A stretch of 64,000 bases of DNA from Tropicimonas aquimaris (GCF_042676185.1 NZ_JBHTJT010000006.1:124001-188000), one strand, 5' to 3'; numbered from the stretch's first letter, positions 16,350 through 25,199 are shown. Notes: a model not told the origin generated them from the sequence alone. Made by a program: numbers and translations.

Positions 16350-18533
16350 TCAGTTCCCCGCGATCGTCATCCAGGTGACGAGGATGACGATGCCCAGCAC
16401 CATGGCGAAGGCGTAGTGGAAGAGGTATCCGCTCTGGGCACGGCCCGCGAGGCGGGTGAAGAAGGGAATGACCCCCATCGCCAGCCCGTTGATGGCGCCG
16501 TCGATCGTGGCCCCGTCGCCCTTCTTCCAGAGCGTGCGGCCGAGGGCCCGCACCGGATTCACGAAGATCGCGTCGTAGATCTCGTCGAAGTACCACTTGT
16601 TGAGCAGGAACTCGTAGAGAGGCTTCTGGTTCTCGGCCAGCTTGCCCGGCAGCTCCGGCTTGCGGATGTAGAACAGGTAGGCCAGCCCGAGCCCGAGCAG
16701 CATCGCGACAAAGGGCGAGACCTTGACCCAGACCGGCGCGGCATGGGCGTCGTCGAGCACGTGGTTGTCGGGCGCGAAGTAGAGCGCCCCCTGCCCCGGC
16801 GCGCCGCCGAAGGCCGCGTGGTGCTCGCCCTCGGCGCCATGATCGTCGCCGCCTTCGGCCGCCTGGGCGGTCTCGGTGGCGTGGGCGGTTTCCGCGCCCT
16901 CACCGTGCTCGGCCTCGGCGGTGCCGTCGGCCATGTGCTCGGCATGGGTGTCTTCGGTGTGGCCCTCCATCGACGCCTCGGCATGGACCTCGCCGGCGAG
17001 CGGGATGCCGTAGAACTTCGCCACCTTGTCGGTGTGCCCGAAGAAGGAATTGTAGAAGACCATCCCCGAGAAGATCGCGCCGACGGCCAGGACGACGAGC
17101 GGAACCAGCATGACCCGCGGGCTCTCGTGGGCGTGCTCATGGGTGTGCTTGTCACCGCGCGCCTGGCCGTGGAAGGTCAGGAACATCAGCCGCCAAGAGT
17201 AGAACGAGGTCATCAGCGCCGCCACGACCAGCGCCCAGAAGGCGAAGCCCGCCGCGGTGGTGCCGCCTGCCCAGGCGCTCTCGATGATCGCGTCCTTCGA
17301 CAGGAAGCCCGCGAAACCGATGTGGGTCAACGGAATGCCGACGCCGGTGATGGCCAACGTGCCGATCATCATGATCCAGTAGGTGACCGGGAACTTGTCC
17401 TTCAGGCCGCCGTAGCGGCGCATGTCCTGCTCGTGGTGCATCCCGTGGATCACCGAGCCGGCGCCGAGGAAGAGCATGGCCTTGAAGAAGGCGTGGGTCA
17501 GCAGGTGGAACATGGCGGCCGAGTACATGCCGACGCCGGCGGCGACGAACATGTAGCCGAGCTGCGAACAGGTCGAATAGGCGATGACGCGCTTGATGTC
17601 GTTCTGCACCAGGCCCACGGTCGCCGCGACGAATGCGGTGATGGCTCCAATGTAGACGATCACGGTGGCCGCGCCCGGCGCGAACTCGATCAGCGGCGAC
17701 ATGCGGCAGACGAGGAACACGCCCGCCGTCACCATGGTGGCTGCGTGGATCAGCGCGGAAACGGGCGTCGGGCCCTCCATCGCGTCGGGCAGCCAGGTGT
17801 GCAGAAGAAACTGCGCCGACTTGCCCATGGCGCCCACGAACAGCAGGAAGGCCAGAAGGTTTGCCGCGTTCCAGTCCTTCCAGAGGAACGTGATCGTGCT
17901 TTCGGCCAGCATCGGCGCGGCGGCGAAGACGTCGTCGAGCGCCACGCTATCCACCATGAAGAACAGGCCCGCGATGCCGAGGGCGAAGCCGAAGTCGCCG
18001 ACCCGGTTGACGATGAAGGCCTTCATGGCCGCTTCGCCGGCGCTCTCCTTCTTGTAGTAGAAGCCGATGAGCAGATAGGAGGCGAGGCCCACGCCCTCCC
18101 AGCCGAAGAACATCTGCACCAGGTTGTCCGCCGTCACCAGCGCGAGCATCGCGAAGGTGAAGAGCGACAGGTAGGCGAAGAAGCGCGCCCGGTAGGGCTC
18201 GTCCTCGGGGAAGGCATGGTCATGCGCCATGTAGCCGAAGCTGTAGAGATGCACGAAGGCCGAGACGGTCGTCACCACGACGAGCATGATGGCGGTCAGG
18301 CGGTCGAGGCGGATCGACCAGTCGGCGACCAGGCTGCCACTGTCGATCCAGCGCATGATGGTGATGTGCTCGGTCACGCCGTCATGGGTGAGGAACACGA
18401 TCCAGCTCAGGAAGAACGACAGAAACAGCAGCGCCGTCGCCGTCACCTGCCCGGCCTTCTCGCCGATCACGCGCCAGAAGAAGCCGCAGATGATCGCGCC
18501 GATCAGCGGGGCGAAGAGGATGATGGTTGCCAT
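16350..18533 (-). CDS. nuoL: NADH-quinone oxidoreductase subunit L with His/Glu-rich insertion
   Basis: The distal proton-pumping subunit of complex I, with the long lateral helix at the C-terminus. The 727-residue protein has FFGWEGVGLASYLLIGFYY, FIVNRVGDFGFALG, HTWLPDAMEGPTPVSALIHA, DIKRVIAYSTCSQLGYM and HLLTHAFFKAMLFLGAGS. Residues about 516-575 form a low-complexity stretch rich in His, Glu, Ala and Asp, between transmembrane helices and before LYFAPDNHVLDDAH; this makes the protein longer than the Escherichia coli version. A smaller His cluster (KHTHEHAHE) precedes it near residue 462. It lies 6 bases after nuoK. Confidence 0.96.
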   Translation of the reverse strand: MATIILFAPLIGAIICGFFWRVIGEKAGQVTATALLFLSFFLSWIVFLTHDGVTEHITIMRWIDSGSLVADWSIRLDRLTAIMLVVVTTVSAFVHLYSFGYMAHDHAFPEDEPYRARFFAYLSLFTFAMLALVTADNLVQMFFGWEGVGLASYLLIGFYYKKESAGEAAMKAFIVNRVGDFGFALGIAGLFFMVDSVALDDVFAAAPMLAESTITFLWKDWNAANLLAFLLFVGAMGKSAQFLLHTWLPDAMEGPTPVSALIHAATMVTAGVFLVCRMSPLIEFAPGAATVIVYIGAITAFVAATVGLVQNDIKRVIAYSTCSQLGYMFVAAGVGMYSAAMFHLLTHAFFKAMLFLGAGSVIHGMHHEQDMRRYGGLKDKFPVTYWIMMIGTLAITGVGIPLTHIGFAGFLSKDAIIESAWAGGTTAAGFAFWALVVAALMTSFYSWRLMFLTFHGQARGDKHTHEHAHESPRVMLVPLVVLAVGAIFSGMVFYNSFFGHTDKVAKFYGIPLAGEVHAEASMEGHTEDTHAEHMADGTAEAEHGEGAETAHATETAQAAEGGDDHGAEGEHHAAFGGAPGQGALYFAPDNHVLDDAHAAPVWVKVSPFVAMLLGLGLAYLFYIRKPELPGKLAENQKPLYEFLLNKWYFDEIYDAIFVNPVRALGRTLWKKGDGATIDGAINGLAMGVIPFFTRLAGRAQSGYLFHYAFAMVLGIVILVTWMTIAGN

Positions 18534-18539
18534 GGTCCC

Positions 18540-18845
18540 TTACCCCTTCATCACGTTGACGTCTTCCACCGCGATGGTGCCGCGGTTGCGGAAGAAGCAG
18601 ACGAGGATGGCGAGGCCAATGGCGGCCTCGGCGGCGGCGACGGTCAGCACGAAGAGCGTGAAGACCTGGCCCGTCAGGTCGCCCAGGAAGGCCGAGAAGG
18701 CGACGAGGTTGATGTTGACCGACAGCAGGACCAGTTCGATCGACATCAGGATGACGATGACGTTCTTGCGGTTCAGGAAGATGCCGAAGATGCCGATCAC
18801 GAAAAGCGTCGCCGCGACGGCCAGGTAATGTTCCAGTTCGACCAT
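18540..18845 (-). CDS. nuoK: NADH-quinone oxidoreductase subunit K
   Basis: A small membrane subunit of complex I, 101 residues with three helices. It has the conserved channel glutamates in MSIELVLLSVNINLVAFS and AAAEAAIGLAILVCFFRNRG. Start at ATG 18845 gives the standard length. It is separated from nuoJ by 111 bases, the largest spacer among the membrane-arm genes, in which I see no gene. Confidence 0.96.
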   Translation of the reverse strand: MVELEHYLAVAATLFVIGIFGIFLNRKNVIVILMSIELVLLSVNINLVAFSAFLGDLTGQVFTLFVLTVAAAEAAIGLAILVCFFRNRGTIAVEDVNVMKG

Positions 18846-18956
18846 GGTCGGTCCCTCGATCCTTGTCCTCTCCCCGAAGGGCGGTCTTTTTTCACGCCTC
18901 CGGGGAGGCGGTGCGTCGTCTTGCGGCCTTGGCCGGGCGCGGGGCCCGGGCGCGGC

Positions 18957-19580
18957 CTATTCGGTCAGCCCCTGCCCCGGCTTGATGTCCTTGAGCTCCA
19001 TCGACTTGGCAGGGTCGCGGTACATCTGGGCCAGCACGTCCTGGCGCTTGATGTCCTTGCGATGCCGCAGCGTGAGCACGATGGCGCCGATCATGGCGAC
19101 CAGCAGGATCAGGCCCGCGAGCTGGAACAGGATGAAATACTTGTCGTAAAGCAGCAGGCCGATGGCGGCGGTGTTGTGCGCGCCGGAGCCCTCTGGCGTG
19201 CCCACGGGAGTATCGTGCAGGGCCACGCCGCCGCCGAGTTCCCAGGTGCCGAAGGCCATGGCGAGCTGCATGATCAGCACCAGCGCGATCACCAGTGCCA
19301 GCGGCAGGTAGCTCGCCATCTCCGCGCGCAGTTCCGCGAAATCGACGTCGAGCATCATCACCACGAAGAGGAACAGCACCGCGACCGCGCCGACGTAGAC
19401 GATGATCAGCAGCATGGCGACGAATTCCGCGCCCAGCAGCACCATCAGCCCCGCACCGGACAGGAAGGACAGTATGAGCCACAGCACCGAGTGCACCGGG
19501 CTTTTCGAGACCACGGTGAAGACGCCTCCGGTGAGCAGCGTGAACGAGAACAGGTAGAAAACGAATTGGACGACGGTCAC
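18957..19580 (-). CDS. nuoJ: NADH-quinone oxidoreductase subunit J
   Basis: A membrane subunit of complex I with about five helices (207 residues). Landmarks are FYLFSFTLLTGGVFTVVSKS, PVHSVLWLILSFLSGAGLMV and EFVAMLLIIVYVGAVAVLFL followed by FVVMMLDV, the typical NuoJ core. The C-terminal tail (LRHRKDIKRQDVLAQMYRDP) is soluble. It begins 4 bases after the stop of the carboxymuconolactone-decarboxylase-like gene and ends in TAG. Confidence 0.95.
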   Translation of the reverse strand: MTVVQFVFYLFSFTLLTGGVFTVVSKSPVHSVLWLILSFLSGAGLMVLLGAEFVAMLLIIVYVGAVAVLFLFVVMMLDVDFAELRAEMASYLPLALVIALVLIMQLAMAFGTWELGGGVALHDTPVGTPEGSGAHNTAAIGLLLYDKYFILFQLAGLILLVAMIGAIVLTLRHRKDIKRQDVLAQMYRDPAKSMELKDIKPGQGLTE

Positions 19581-19584
19581 TGTC

Positions 19585-19986
19585 TCAGCCTTCCCCTTGC
19601 TCGGCGATCACGCCCTGTGCGAGCTGCATCGCCTTTGTCATCGCGGGCACGCCCCCGAAGACAGACATCTGGCCGATCACCTCGGCGATTTCCTGCGGCG
19701 TTGCGCCGGCTTCCAGCGCGTGGCGCACGGTCATCTTGATCTGCTGGTCGACCTGCGACCCCTGCGCGACCATCGCCCCGAGCGTGACGAAGAGCCGGGT
19801 CTTGGCATCCAGCCCGCCGGGGTTGAAGGTCTTGCCGAAGGTCATCTCCATGAATTCCTTCGGCATCGTTGGCATCATCCCGGCGAAATCGGGCACCTGG
19901 AACTGCTCCAGCGCCGGGTTCAGCGCCTTCGCCATCTCCTGGCTCTGCTCGATCATCGACTGGAAGAGCTTTGTGAAATCGTTCAT
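19585..19986 (-). CDS. Carboxymuconolactone-decarboxylase-like protein inside the nuo operon
   Basis: A 133-residue soluble helical protein (MNDFTKLFQSMIEQSQEMAK) whose second half, LDAKTRLFVTLGAMVAQGSQ and VRHALEAGATPQEIAEVIGQ, matches the CMD/AhpD-like fold. The redox CxxC pair of AhpD is absent, and no thiol motif is visible, so an AhpD-type peroxidase partner role is unlikely. The ATG at 19986 overlaps the nuoI stop (ATGA at 19983-19986) and nuoJ starts 4 bases after its stop, so it is translationally integrated with complex I genes. Role unknown; an assembly or quinone-site accessory is only a guess. Confidence 0.8.
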   Translation of the reverse strand: MNDFTKLFQSMIEQSQEMAKALNPALEQFQVPDFAGMMPTMPKEFMEMTFGKTFNPGGLDAKTRLFVTLGAMVAQGSQVDQQIKMTVRHALEAGATPQEIAEVIGQMSVFGGVPAMTKAMQLAQGVIAEQGEG

Positions 19987-20477
19987 CGGTATGGCGCGTC
20001 CAGTTCGATGCTGCGGGCGATCTCCGCCTCCCAACGCTCGCCGTTATCGAGAAGCTTCTCCTTGTTGTAGAACAGCTCCTCGCGGGTCTCGGTGGCGAAC
20101 TCGAAGTTCGGACCCTCGACGATGGCATCGACCGGGCAGGCCTCCTGGCAGAAGCCGCAGTAGATGCACTTGGTCATGTCGATGTCGTATCGCGTGGTGC
20201 GCCGCGAACCGTCCTCGCGCGGCTCTGCGTCGATCACGATGGCCTGGGCCGGGCAGATCGCCTCGCAGAGCTTGCAGGCAATGCAGCGTTCCTCGCCATT
20301 GGGATACCGGCGCAGCGCGTGCTCGCCGCGGAAACGCGGAGAGAGCGGGCCCTTCTCGTGCGGGTAGTTCACCGTGGCCTTGGGCGCGAAGAAGTATTTC
20401 AGCCCGAGCTGAAAGCCCTTCAGCATGTCCATCAGCAGGAAGTACTTGGTGGCGCGGGTCCAGTCGATAGCGGTCAT
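19983..20477 (-). CDS. nuoI: NADH-quinone oxidoreductase subunit I
   Basis: A 164-residue ferredoxin-like subunit of complex I that binds clusters N6a and N6b in the peripheral arm. Two 4Fe-4S motifs are visible: CIACKLCEAICP and CIYCGFCQEACP. The start MTAIDWTRATKYFLLMDMLK (ATG 20477) gives the usual amphipathic N-terminal helix. It begins 4 bases after nuoH and overlaps the next gene by 4 bases. Confidence 0.97.
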   Translation of the reverse strand: MTAIDWTRATKYFLLMDMLKGFQLGLKYFFAPKATVNYPHEKGPLSPRFRGEHALRRYPNGEERCIACKLCEAICPAQAIVIDAEPREDGSRRTTRYDIDMTKCIYCGFCQEACPVDAIVEGPNFEFATETREELFYNKEKLLDNGERWEAEIARSIELDAPYR

Positions 20478-20481
20478 GGGA

Positions 20482-21519
20482 TCAGCCTCCAATCGCCCAG
20501 CGGGCCCAGAAGCCGCCAAGCACCTCGAATTTCGCCAGGAAGGCCACGATCACCACCCAGCCCAGCGACATCGGCAGGAACACCTTCCAGCCGATACGCA
20601 TCAGCTGGTCGTAGCGGTAACGCGGCACGATCGCCTTCACCATCGCGAAGATGAAGAAGAAGAAGCACATCTTGGCGATCATCCAGAGCACGCCATCAGG
20701 TAGCCCGGGGATCGGCGACAGCCAGCCACCGAAGAACAGCAGCGTGACCAGCGCGCACATCAGCACGATCGCGATCAGTTCACCCATCATGTAGAGCAGG
20801 AAGGGCGTGGAGGAATATTCCACCTGGTAGCCGGCGACGAGCTCCGATTCCGCTTCCGGAAGGTCGAACGGCGGCCGGTTCGTTTCGGCCAGCGCCGAGA
20901 TGAAGAACAGGAACACCATCGGGAAGTGCGGCAGCCAGTACCAGTTGAAGAAGCCGAAGGAGCCGTCCTGCGCGCGCACGATCTCGGTGAAGTTCATCGA
21001 TCCGGTGGAGATGATGACGCCCACGATGATCAGGCCGATGGAGACCTCGTAAGAGATCATCTGCGCGGCCGAGCGCAGCGAGCCGAGGAACGGGTATTTC
21101 GAGTTCGAGGCCCAGCCGCCCATGATCACGCCGTAGACCTCAAGCGAGGACATGGCGAAGACATAGAGGATGGCGACGTTCAGGTTGGCGATGGCCCAGC
21201 CGTCGCCGAAGGGGATAACCGCCCAGGCAATCAGCGCCAGCACGAAGGAGATCATCGGCGCCAGGAAATAGACCGGCTTGTCCGCCCCTGCGGGGACGAT
21301 GATTTCCTTGGCGACGTATTTCAGGAAGTCGGCAAAGCTCTGCAGAAGGCCGAAGGCGCCGACGACGTTCGGGCCCTTGCGCATCTGCACCGCCGCCCAG
21401 ACCTTGCGGTCGGCATACATCAGGAAGGCGAGCGAGACGAAAAGAATGGTCACGAACAACAGGATCTGCGCTGTCACCAGCACGACGATCCCCAGATTCG
21501 TTTGCAGAAAATCAGCCAT
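20482..21519 (-). CDS. nuoH: NADH-quinone oxidoreductase subunit H
   Basis: The membrane subunit of complex I that forms much of the quinone-binding chamber (345 residues, about eight helices). Landmarks include MYADRKVWAAVQMRKGPNVV, GWASNSKYPFLGSLRSAAQM and the ETNRPPFDLPEAESELVAGY loop with its conserved acidic residues. It lies between a small lipoprotein gene (15-base gap) and nuoI. Confidence 0.97.
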   Translation of the reverse strand: MADFLQTNLGIVVLVTAQILLFVTILFVSLAFLMYADRKVWAAVQMRKGPNVVGAFGLLQSFADFLKYVAKEIIVPAGADKPVYFLAPMISFVLALIAWAVIPFGDGWAIANLNVAILYVFAMSSLEVYGVIMGGWASNSKYPFLGSLRSAAQMISYEVSIGLIIVGVIISTGSMNFTEIVRAQDGSFGFFNWYWLPHFPMVFLFFISALAETNRPPFDLPEAESELVAGYQVEYSSTPFLLYMMGELIAIVLMCALVTLLFFGGWLSPIPGLPDGVLWMIAKMCFFFFIFAMVKAIVPRYRYDQLMRIGWKVFLPMSLGWVVIVAFLAKFEVLGGFWARWAIGG

Positions 21520-21534
21520 TTTGCCTCATCTTCC

Positions 21535-21936
21535 TCAGACCGTGGGTATGCCCCGGGAGGCACAGTCCTCGACGGTCACTTCCGCGTCGATGGTCTGCAC
21601 CCCGTCCGGGAGCGCTGGCGAGATCGTGTAAACCGCATCCGCACGCCAAACACCAGCCTCTTGTGCAATTCGTGTGCGGACATGCCGCGCGAATCCGTAG
21701 CCCCGGATCAGCGTGTACTGGGCCGCGGCGCAACGGGCGTAGTCGGTCACGTCGGCATTCCCGCGCGCGCCCTCCATCTCGACGATGAACCCCACGAGGT
21801 TCTCGTCCAGAAGGCGTGTCTCGATGCCGCGATAGACCGGCGCGAAGGGCTCGGTCGTGTCGACTGCCCCCTCGCTTCCGCCACAACCCGCCAGGGCAGC
21901 GGCCAAGGCCGCAGCGCCTGCTGCCCGCCTCCCCAT
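21535..21936 (-). CDS. Small lipoprotein between nuoG and nuoH
   Basis: A 133-residue protein with a lipobox: MGRRAAGAAALAAALAGCGG, where Cys18 would be lipidated after cleavage of LAG. The mature part (DTTEPFAPVYRGIETRLLDE, then ENLVGFIVEMEGARGNADVT) contains two Cys, CAAAQYTLIRGYGF and VEDCASRG, possibly a disulfide. I know no function; similar genes occur at this place in related roseobacters as far as I recall. It starts 4 bases after nuoG and ends 15 bases before nuoH, so it is cotranscribed with complex I. Confidence 0.8.
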   Translation of the reverse strand: MGRRAAGAAALAAALAGCGGSEGAVDTTEPFAPVYRGIETRLLDENLVGFIVEMEGARGNADVTDYARCAAAQYTLIRGYGFARHVRTRIAQEAGVWRADAVYTISPALPDGVQTIDAEVTVEDCASRGIPTV

Positions 21937-21940
21937 GGGA

Positions 21941-23959
21941 TCACTCCGCCGCCAGCGGTGCAGCGGCGCGCGCCTTCGCCTGCGCGGAAAGCTCGGCCAT
22001 GAGCTGGCTCGCGCGGGCGATCGGGTTGGTAAGGTAATAGTCCCGGACCGGCAGGCGGAAGGACGCCTCGTCCATCTTGCCGGGTTCGGGGCGCTCGCCG
22101 GTATTCTCCGGCAGCTCGTCGACCTTGCCCAGATGCGGCACCGCCTTGACCAACGTCTGGCGGAGCTGGATCAGGCTGTCCCAGGGCTGGCTGGCGCCCA
22201 GCTCGGCCGACAACGCCCGCAGGATGGCCCAGTTTTCCTTGGCCTCGCCCGGCGGGAAGCTGGCGCGCAGGGCAAGCTGCGGACGGCCCTCGGTGTTGAC
22301 GAAAAGCCCCTGCTCCTCGACCCAGGCGGCGGCCGGCAGGATCACATCGGCGCGGTGCGCGCCCCGGTCGCCATGGCTGCCCTGGTAAATGACGAAGGGC
22401 CCGTCGGCGATCTCGACCTCGTCGGCGCCGAGGTTGTAGACCACCTCCGCCCCGTCGATCGCGGCCGCCATGCCGCCCTCGGTCACGGCGCCCACATCCA
22501 TCGCACCGACGCGCGAGGCGGCGGTGTGCAGGACCAGCACCTTCGAGCCCGCGGCCTCGGCCATCTTCAGCGCCGTGGCCAGCACTTCCGCGCCATCGGC
22601 CTCGTTCAGCGCGCCCTGCCCGATGATCATCACGCCGGGTACGCCCTGCTTGTCCGAATGATCCATCGCGGCGAGTTCCGCCAGCGCGGCGCGGTCGGCG
22701 CCGATGTGGCTGTAATCGTAGGTCAGGTCGACCGGCTGGCCGATCAGCGCCACCTTGGCGCCGGCCAGCCAGGCCTTGCGGATGCGCGCGTTGAGCACCG
22801 GCGCCTCGTTGCGCGGGTCGGTGCCGATCAGCAGGATCATCTCGGCGGTGTCGATATCCTCGATCGCGGCGTCGCCGACATAGCCGAGCCGGTTGCCGGC
22901 GGGCAGCTTCGCACCGTCGGTGCGGCATTCGACAGACCCGCCCTGCCCCTCGACCAGTTGCTTGAGCGCGAAGGCCGCCTCGACCGGGGCGAGATCGCCC
23001 ACCAGACCGGCCAGTTTCTTGCCCTTCATCGCGGCGGCGGCGGCGGAAAGCGCCTCGGACCAGCTCGCCGGCTTCAGCTTGCCGTCGACGCGGACATAGG
23101 GCCGGTCCAGCCGCTGGCGGCGCAGCCCGTCCCAGACGAAGCGCGACTTGTCGGCCAGCCATTCCTCGTTCACGCCGTCGTTGTTGCGCGGCAGGATCCG
23201 CATCACTTCGCGGCCCTTGGTGTCGACCCGGGTGTTGGAGCCGAGCGCGTCCATCACGTCGATGGTCTCGGTCTTGGTCAGCTCCCAGGGCCGCGCGGTG
23301 AAGGCATAGGGCTTCGAGACCAGCGCGCCGACCGGGCAGAGATCGATGATGTTGCCCTGCAGGTTCGAATCGAGCGTCTCGCCCAGATAGGACGTGATCT
23401 CCGCATCCTCGCCGCGGCCAGTCTGGCCCATCTGGCTGATGCCAGCGACCTCGGTGGTGAATCGCACGCAGCGGGTGCAGGAGATGCAGCGGGTCATGTG
23501 GGTCTCGACCAGCGGGCCGAGATCCAGATCCTCGGTGGCGCGCTTGGGTTCGCGGAAGCGCGAGAAATCGACGCCATACGCCATCGCCTGGTCCTGCAGG
23601 TCGCATTCGCCGCCCTGGTCGCAGATCGGGCAGTCGAGCGGGTGGTTGATGAGCAGGAACTCCATCACCCCCTCGCGGGCCTTCTTGACCATCGGGCTGT
23701 TGGTACGCACCTGAGGCGGCTCGCCGTCGCGGCCGGGGCGCAGATCCTTGACCTGCATGGCGCAGGAGGCTGCGGGTTTCGGCGGGCCGCCGACCACTTC
23801 GACCAGGCACATCCGGCAGTTGCCGGCAATCGACAGACGCTCATGGTAACAGAATCGCGGAACCTCGATTCCCGCCTGTTCACAGGCCTGGATCAAGGTC
23901 ATCGAGGGGTCGCACTCGACCTCCTGTCCGTCGATGATGATGGTGCGTAGGTCACTCAT
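21941..23959 (-). CDS. nuoG: NADH-quinone oxidoreductase subunit G
   Basis: The largest peripheral subunit of complex I, carrying the 2Fe-2S cluster N1b and 4Fe-4S clusters N4 and N5. Visible are Cys37, Cys48, Cys51 and Cys66 (PRFCYHERLSIAGNCRMC...SCAM), the His-Cys motif HPLDCPICDQGGECDLQ, and CISCTRCVRF with a later LCPVGAL. The molybdopterin-like C-terminal domain follows. Length of 672 residues is typical of the alphaproteobacterial (mitochondrial-like) type, shorter than the roughly 900-residue Escherichia coli form. Confidence 0.97.
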   Translation of the reverse strand: MSDLRTIIIDGQEVECDPSMTLIQACEQAGIEVPRFCYHERLSIAGNCRMCLVEVVGGPPKPAASCAMQVKDLRPGRDGEPPQVRTNSPMVKKAREGVMEFLLINHPLDCPICDQGGECDLQDQAMAYGVDFSRFREPKRATEDLDLGPLVETHMTRCISCTRCVRFTTEVAGISQMGQTGRGEDAEITSYLGETLDSNLQGNIIDLCPVGALVSKPYAFTARPWELTKTETIDVMDALGSNTRVDTKGREVMRILPRNNDGVNEEWLADKSRFVWDGLRRQRLDRPYVRVDGKLKPASWSEALSAAAAAMKGKKLAGLVGDLAPVEAAFALKQLVEGQGGSVECRTDGAKLPAGNRLGYVGDAAIEDIDTAEMILLIGTDPRNEAPVLNARIRKAWLAGAKVALIGQPVDLTYDYSHIGADRAALAELAAMDHSDKQGVPGVMIIGQGALNEADGAEVLATALKMAEAAGSKVLVLHTAASRVGAMDVGAVTEGGMAAAIDGAEVVYNLGADEVEIADGPFVIYQGSHGDRGAHRADVILPAAAWVEEQGLFVNTEGRPQLALRASFPPGEAKENWAILRALSAELGASQPWDSLIQLRQTLVKAVPHLGKVDELPENTGERPEPGKMDEASFRLPVRDYYLTNPIARASQLMAELSAQAKARAAAPLAAE

Positions 23960-24198
23960 GCGCTGCCTCCAGCTCCGTCGAAGGATCGCCCCGCAGGGCC
24001 ACCGGAGGCACGGCGCCGCGCCCGGATCCGGTTTCGGAACCTATCTAGCGATTTCCGATGGCAAGTCCAATCAACGATTTCGCCGCAATATGAATGCCCC
24101 TCCCCCCGCCGTTCGCGTTCGGGAGCCCGACATTTCCGCCGTCTGACGCACGTCGTGCTGCCTGCCCGGCGTCAGCGATTCTGCTTCGGTACTGCCAT

Positions 24199-24251
24199 GG
24201 GTATTTGGGCCAAGAAGAGGGCCCGACGGGTTCTTCCTGGTCCAAATGCCC
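24199..24251 (+). repeat. Inverted repeat with GGGTATTT/CCAAGAAGA arms
   Basis: The 344-base gap 23960-24303 between nuoG and the DUF5333 gene has no gene but contains an imperfect inverted repeat. The left arm is GGGTATTTGGGCCAAGAAGA (24199-24218) and the right arm TTCTTCCTGGTCCAAATGCC plus C (24231-24251). A very similar pair of arms occurs at 51549-51568 and 51628-51647, so this is a dispersed intergenic element. From memory such motifs are common in Rhodobacteraceae. Confidence 0.7.
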
Positions 24252-24303
24252 GGACTCAGCGGCTATCACATGGGCCGCGTTCCGAGCGGCGCGCGCAAAG
24301 TCC

Positions 24304-24738
24304 TTATCGGGCGCGCAGCAGCAGGCCGATCTGGGATTTCTCCGCGATCTCGCGCTCGGCGACCCGGCAGACGCTGTCGGGGTCGCTCTCCACCCCGCCT
24401 TTCGCCCGCACATAGGCCCGCGCCTGGGCCTTTACCCGCTCCCTCTCGGCCTTCTCCTTCACGTATTGATGGACCTCCTCGCGGGGGTAGCCGAGTGAGA
24501 CAGCGTGGCGCTCGAGCTGGCGGATCAGCTCATAGCCGCGCCCGTAGCGGGCCGAGACGCTGGGGCAATGCAGGCTGATGCCATAGGCCGCCGTCAGATC
24601 GGTGAGCGCCCGGTCGATGCGGGCGTTCTCCCGCAGCGCCCGGTTGGTTTCGGCCTGCCCGGCCAGAGAGTGGCTGGCTGTGACCAGAAGCATGAAGGCC
24701 GCAACAAGGGCCGTTCCTATCGTGAGGTATCTGAACAT
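24304..24738 (-). CDS. DUF5333-like exported protein in the nuo locus
   Basis: A 144-residue protein starting MFRYLTIGTALVAAFMLLVT with a cleavable signal sequence ending near SHSLAG. The mature part has ISLHCPSVSARYGRGYELIR, LGYPREEVHQYVKEKAERER and a C-terminal DSVCRVAEREIAEKSQIGLL with a second Cys. This pattern (two Cys, EIAEKSQIG near the end) is what I remember of DUF5333, a Rhodobacteraceae family found beside nuo genes. Function unknown. AAAGGACGAGG precedes the start. A terminator at 24927-24957 lies between it and nuoF, so it likely has its own promoter. Confidence 0.7.
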   Translation of the reverse strand: MFRYLTIGTALVAAFMLLVTASHSLAGQAETNRALRENARIDRALTDLTAAYGISLHCPSVSARYGRGYELIRQLERHAVSLGYPREEVHQYVKEKAERERVKAQARAYVRAKGGVESDPDSVCRVAEREIAEKSQIGLLLRAR

Positions 24739-24926
24739 CTCTGCCTCGTCCTTTCTGCCTTGGGACCCGCGATTTGCTCGCGTCTTCAAGGTTCAAGCTG
24801 GGGTGAGGCCGCCGGGCTATTCAATAGCGGAGGGATGCGGACGGATAGCGATGGGCGGCGCGGCGCCCTTTCGCGGCAGAACCGGCGGCCGGCCGCCGGT
24901 GCGCGGAACCTGCCTGCTTCGTCGAC

Positions 24927-24957
24927 ATAAAAAGCCCGTGAGGCGGGCTCACGGGCT
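24927..24957 (-). terminator. Rho-independent terminator within the nuo locus
   Basis: On the minus strand AGCCCGTGAG-CCCGC-CTCACGGGCT forms a perfect 10-bp stem followed directly by TTTTAT. It lies 27 bases after the zinc-ribbon gene stop and 190 bases before the DUF5333 start, and would end the nuoA-nuoF transcript. Confidence 0.85.
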
Positions 24958-24983
24958 GCGGGATTGGGAGGGACCCTGGCGGA

Positions 24984-25199
24984 TCATAGCAGCGCGGCGA
25001 AGGTCAGCCAGACACCGATCATCAGAATCAAGATCAGCGCCACAGGCGCCAGCCAACGGACCCAGAACGGAATCCGGTCGGCCATCGGATCGCCGGTGAA
25101 CCGCCGGCCGCAATCGTCGCAACGAATGCTGCCGAAGGTCGGGGGATGCCGATGCTGGCAATAGGGGCACGTCCCGGAGTTCGGCGTGCGGCTGATCAT
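24984..25199 (-). CDS. Small zinc-ribbon membrane protein
   Basis: A 71-residue protein whose ATG (25199) overlaps the nuoF stop as ATGA. The N-terminal half holds two Cys pairs, GTCPYCQHRH and IRCDDCGRRF, forming a predicted zinc ribbon. The C-terminal half is one membrane helix (WVRWLAPVALILILMIGVWL). Such zinc-ribbon plus helix proteins are often housekeeping membrane factors of unknown role. Overlap with nuoF shows translational coupling, and the gene is followed by a strong terminator. Confidence 0.75.
   Translation of the reverse strand: MISRTPNSGTCPYCQHRHPPTFGSIRCDDCGRRFTGDPMADRIPFWVRWLAPVALILILMIGVWLTFAALL

Noticed and set aside
15960..19739. Very long plus-strand open frame (1259 codons) opposite nuoL-nuoJ
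   Set aside because: It is the complementary frame of the nuoM-nuoJ genes; it is His/Arg/Asp-rich low-complexity with no recognisable domain.
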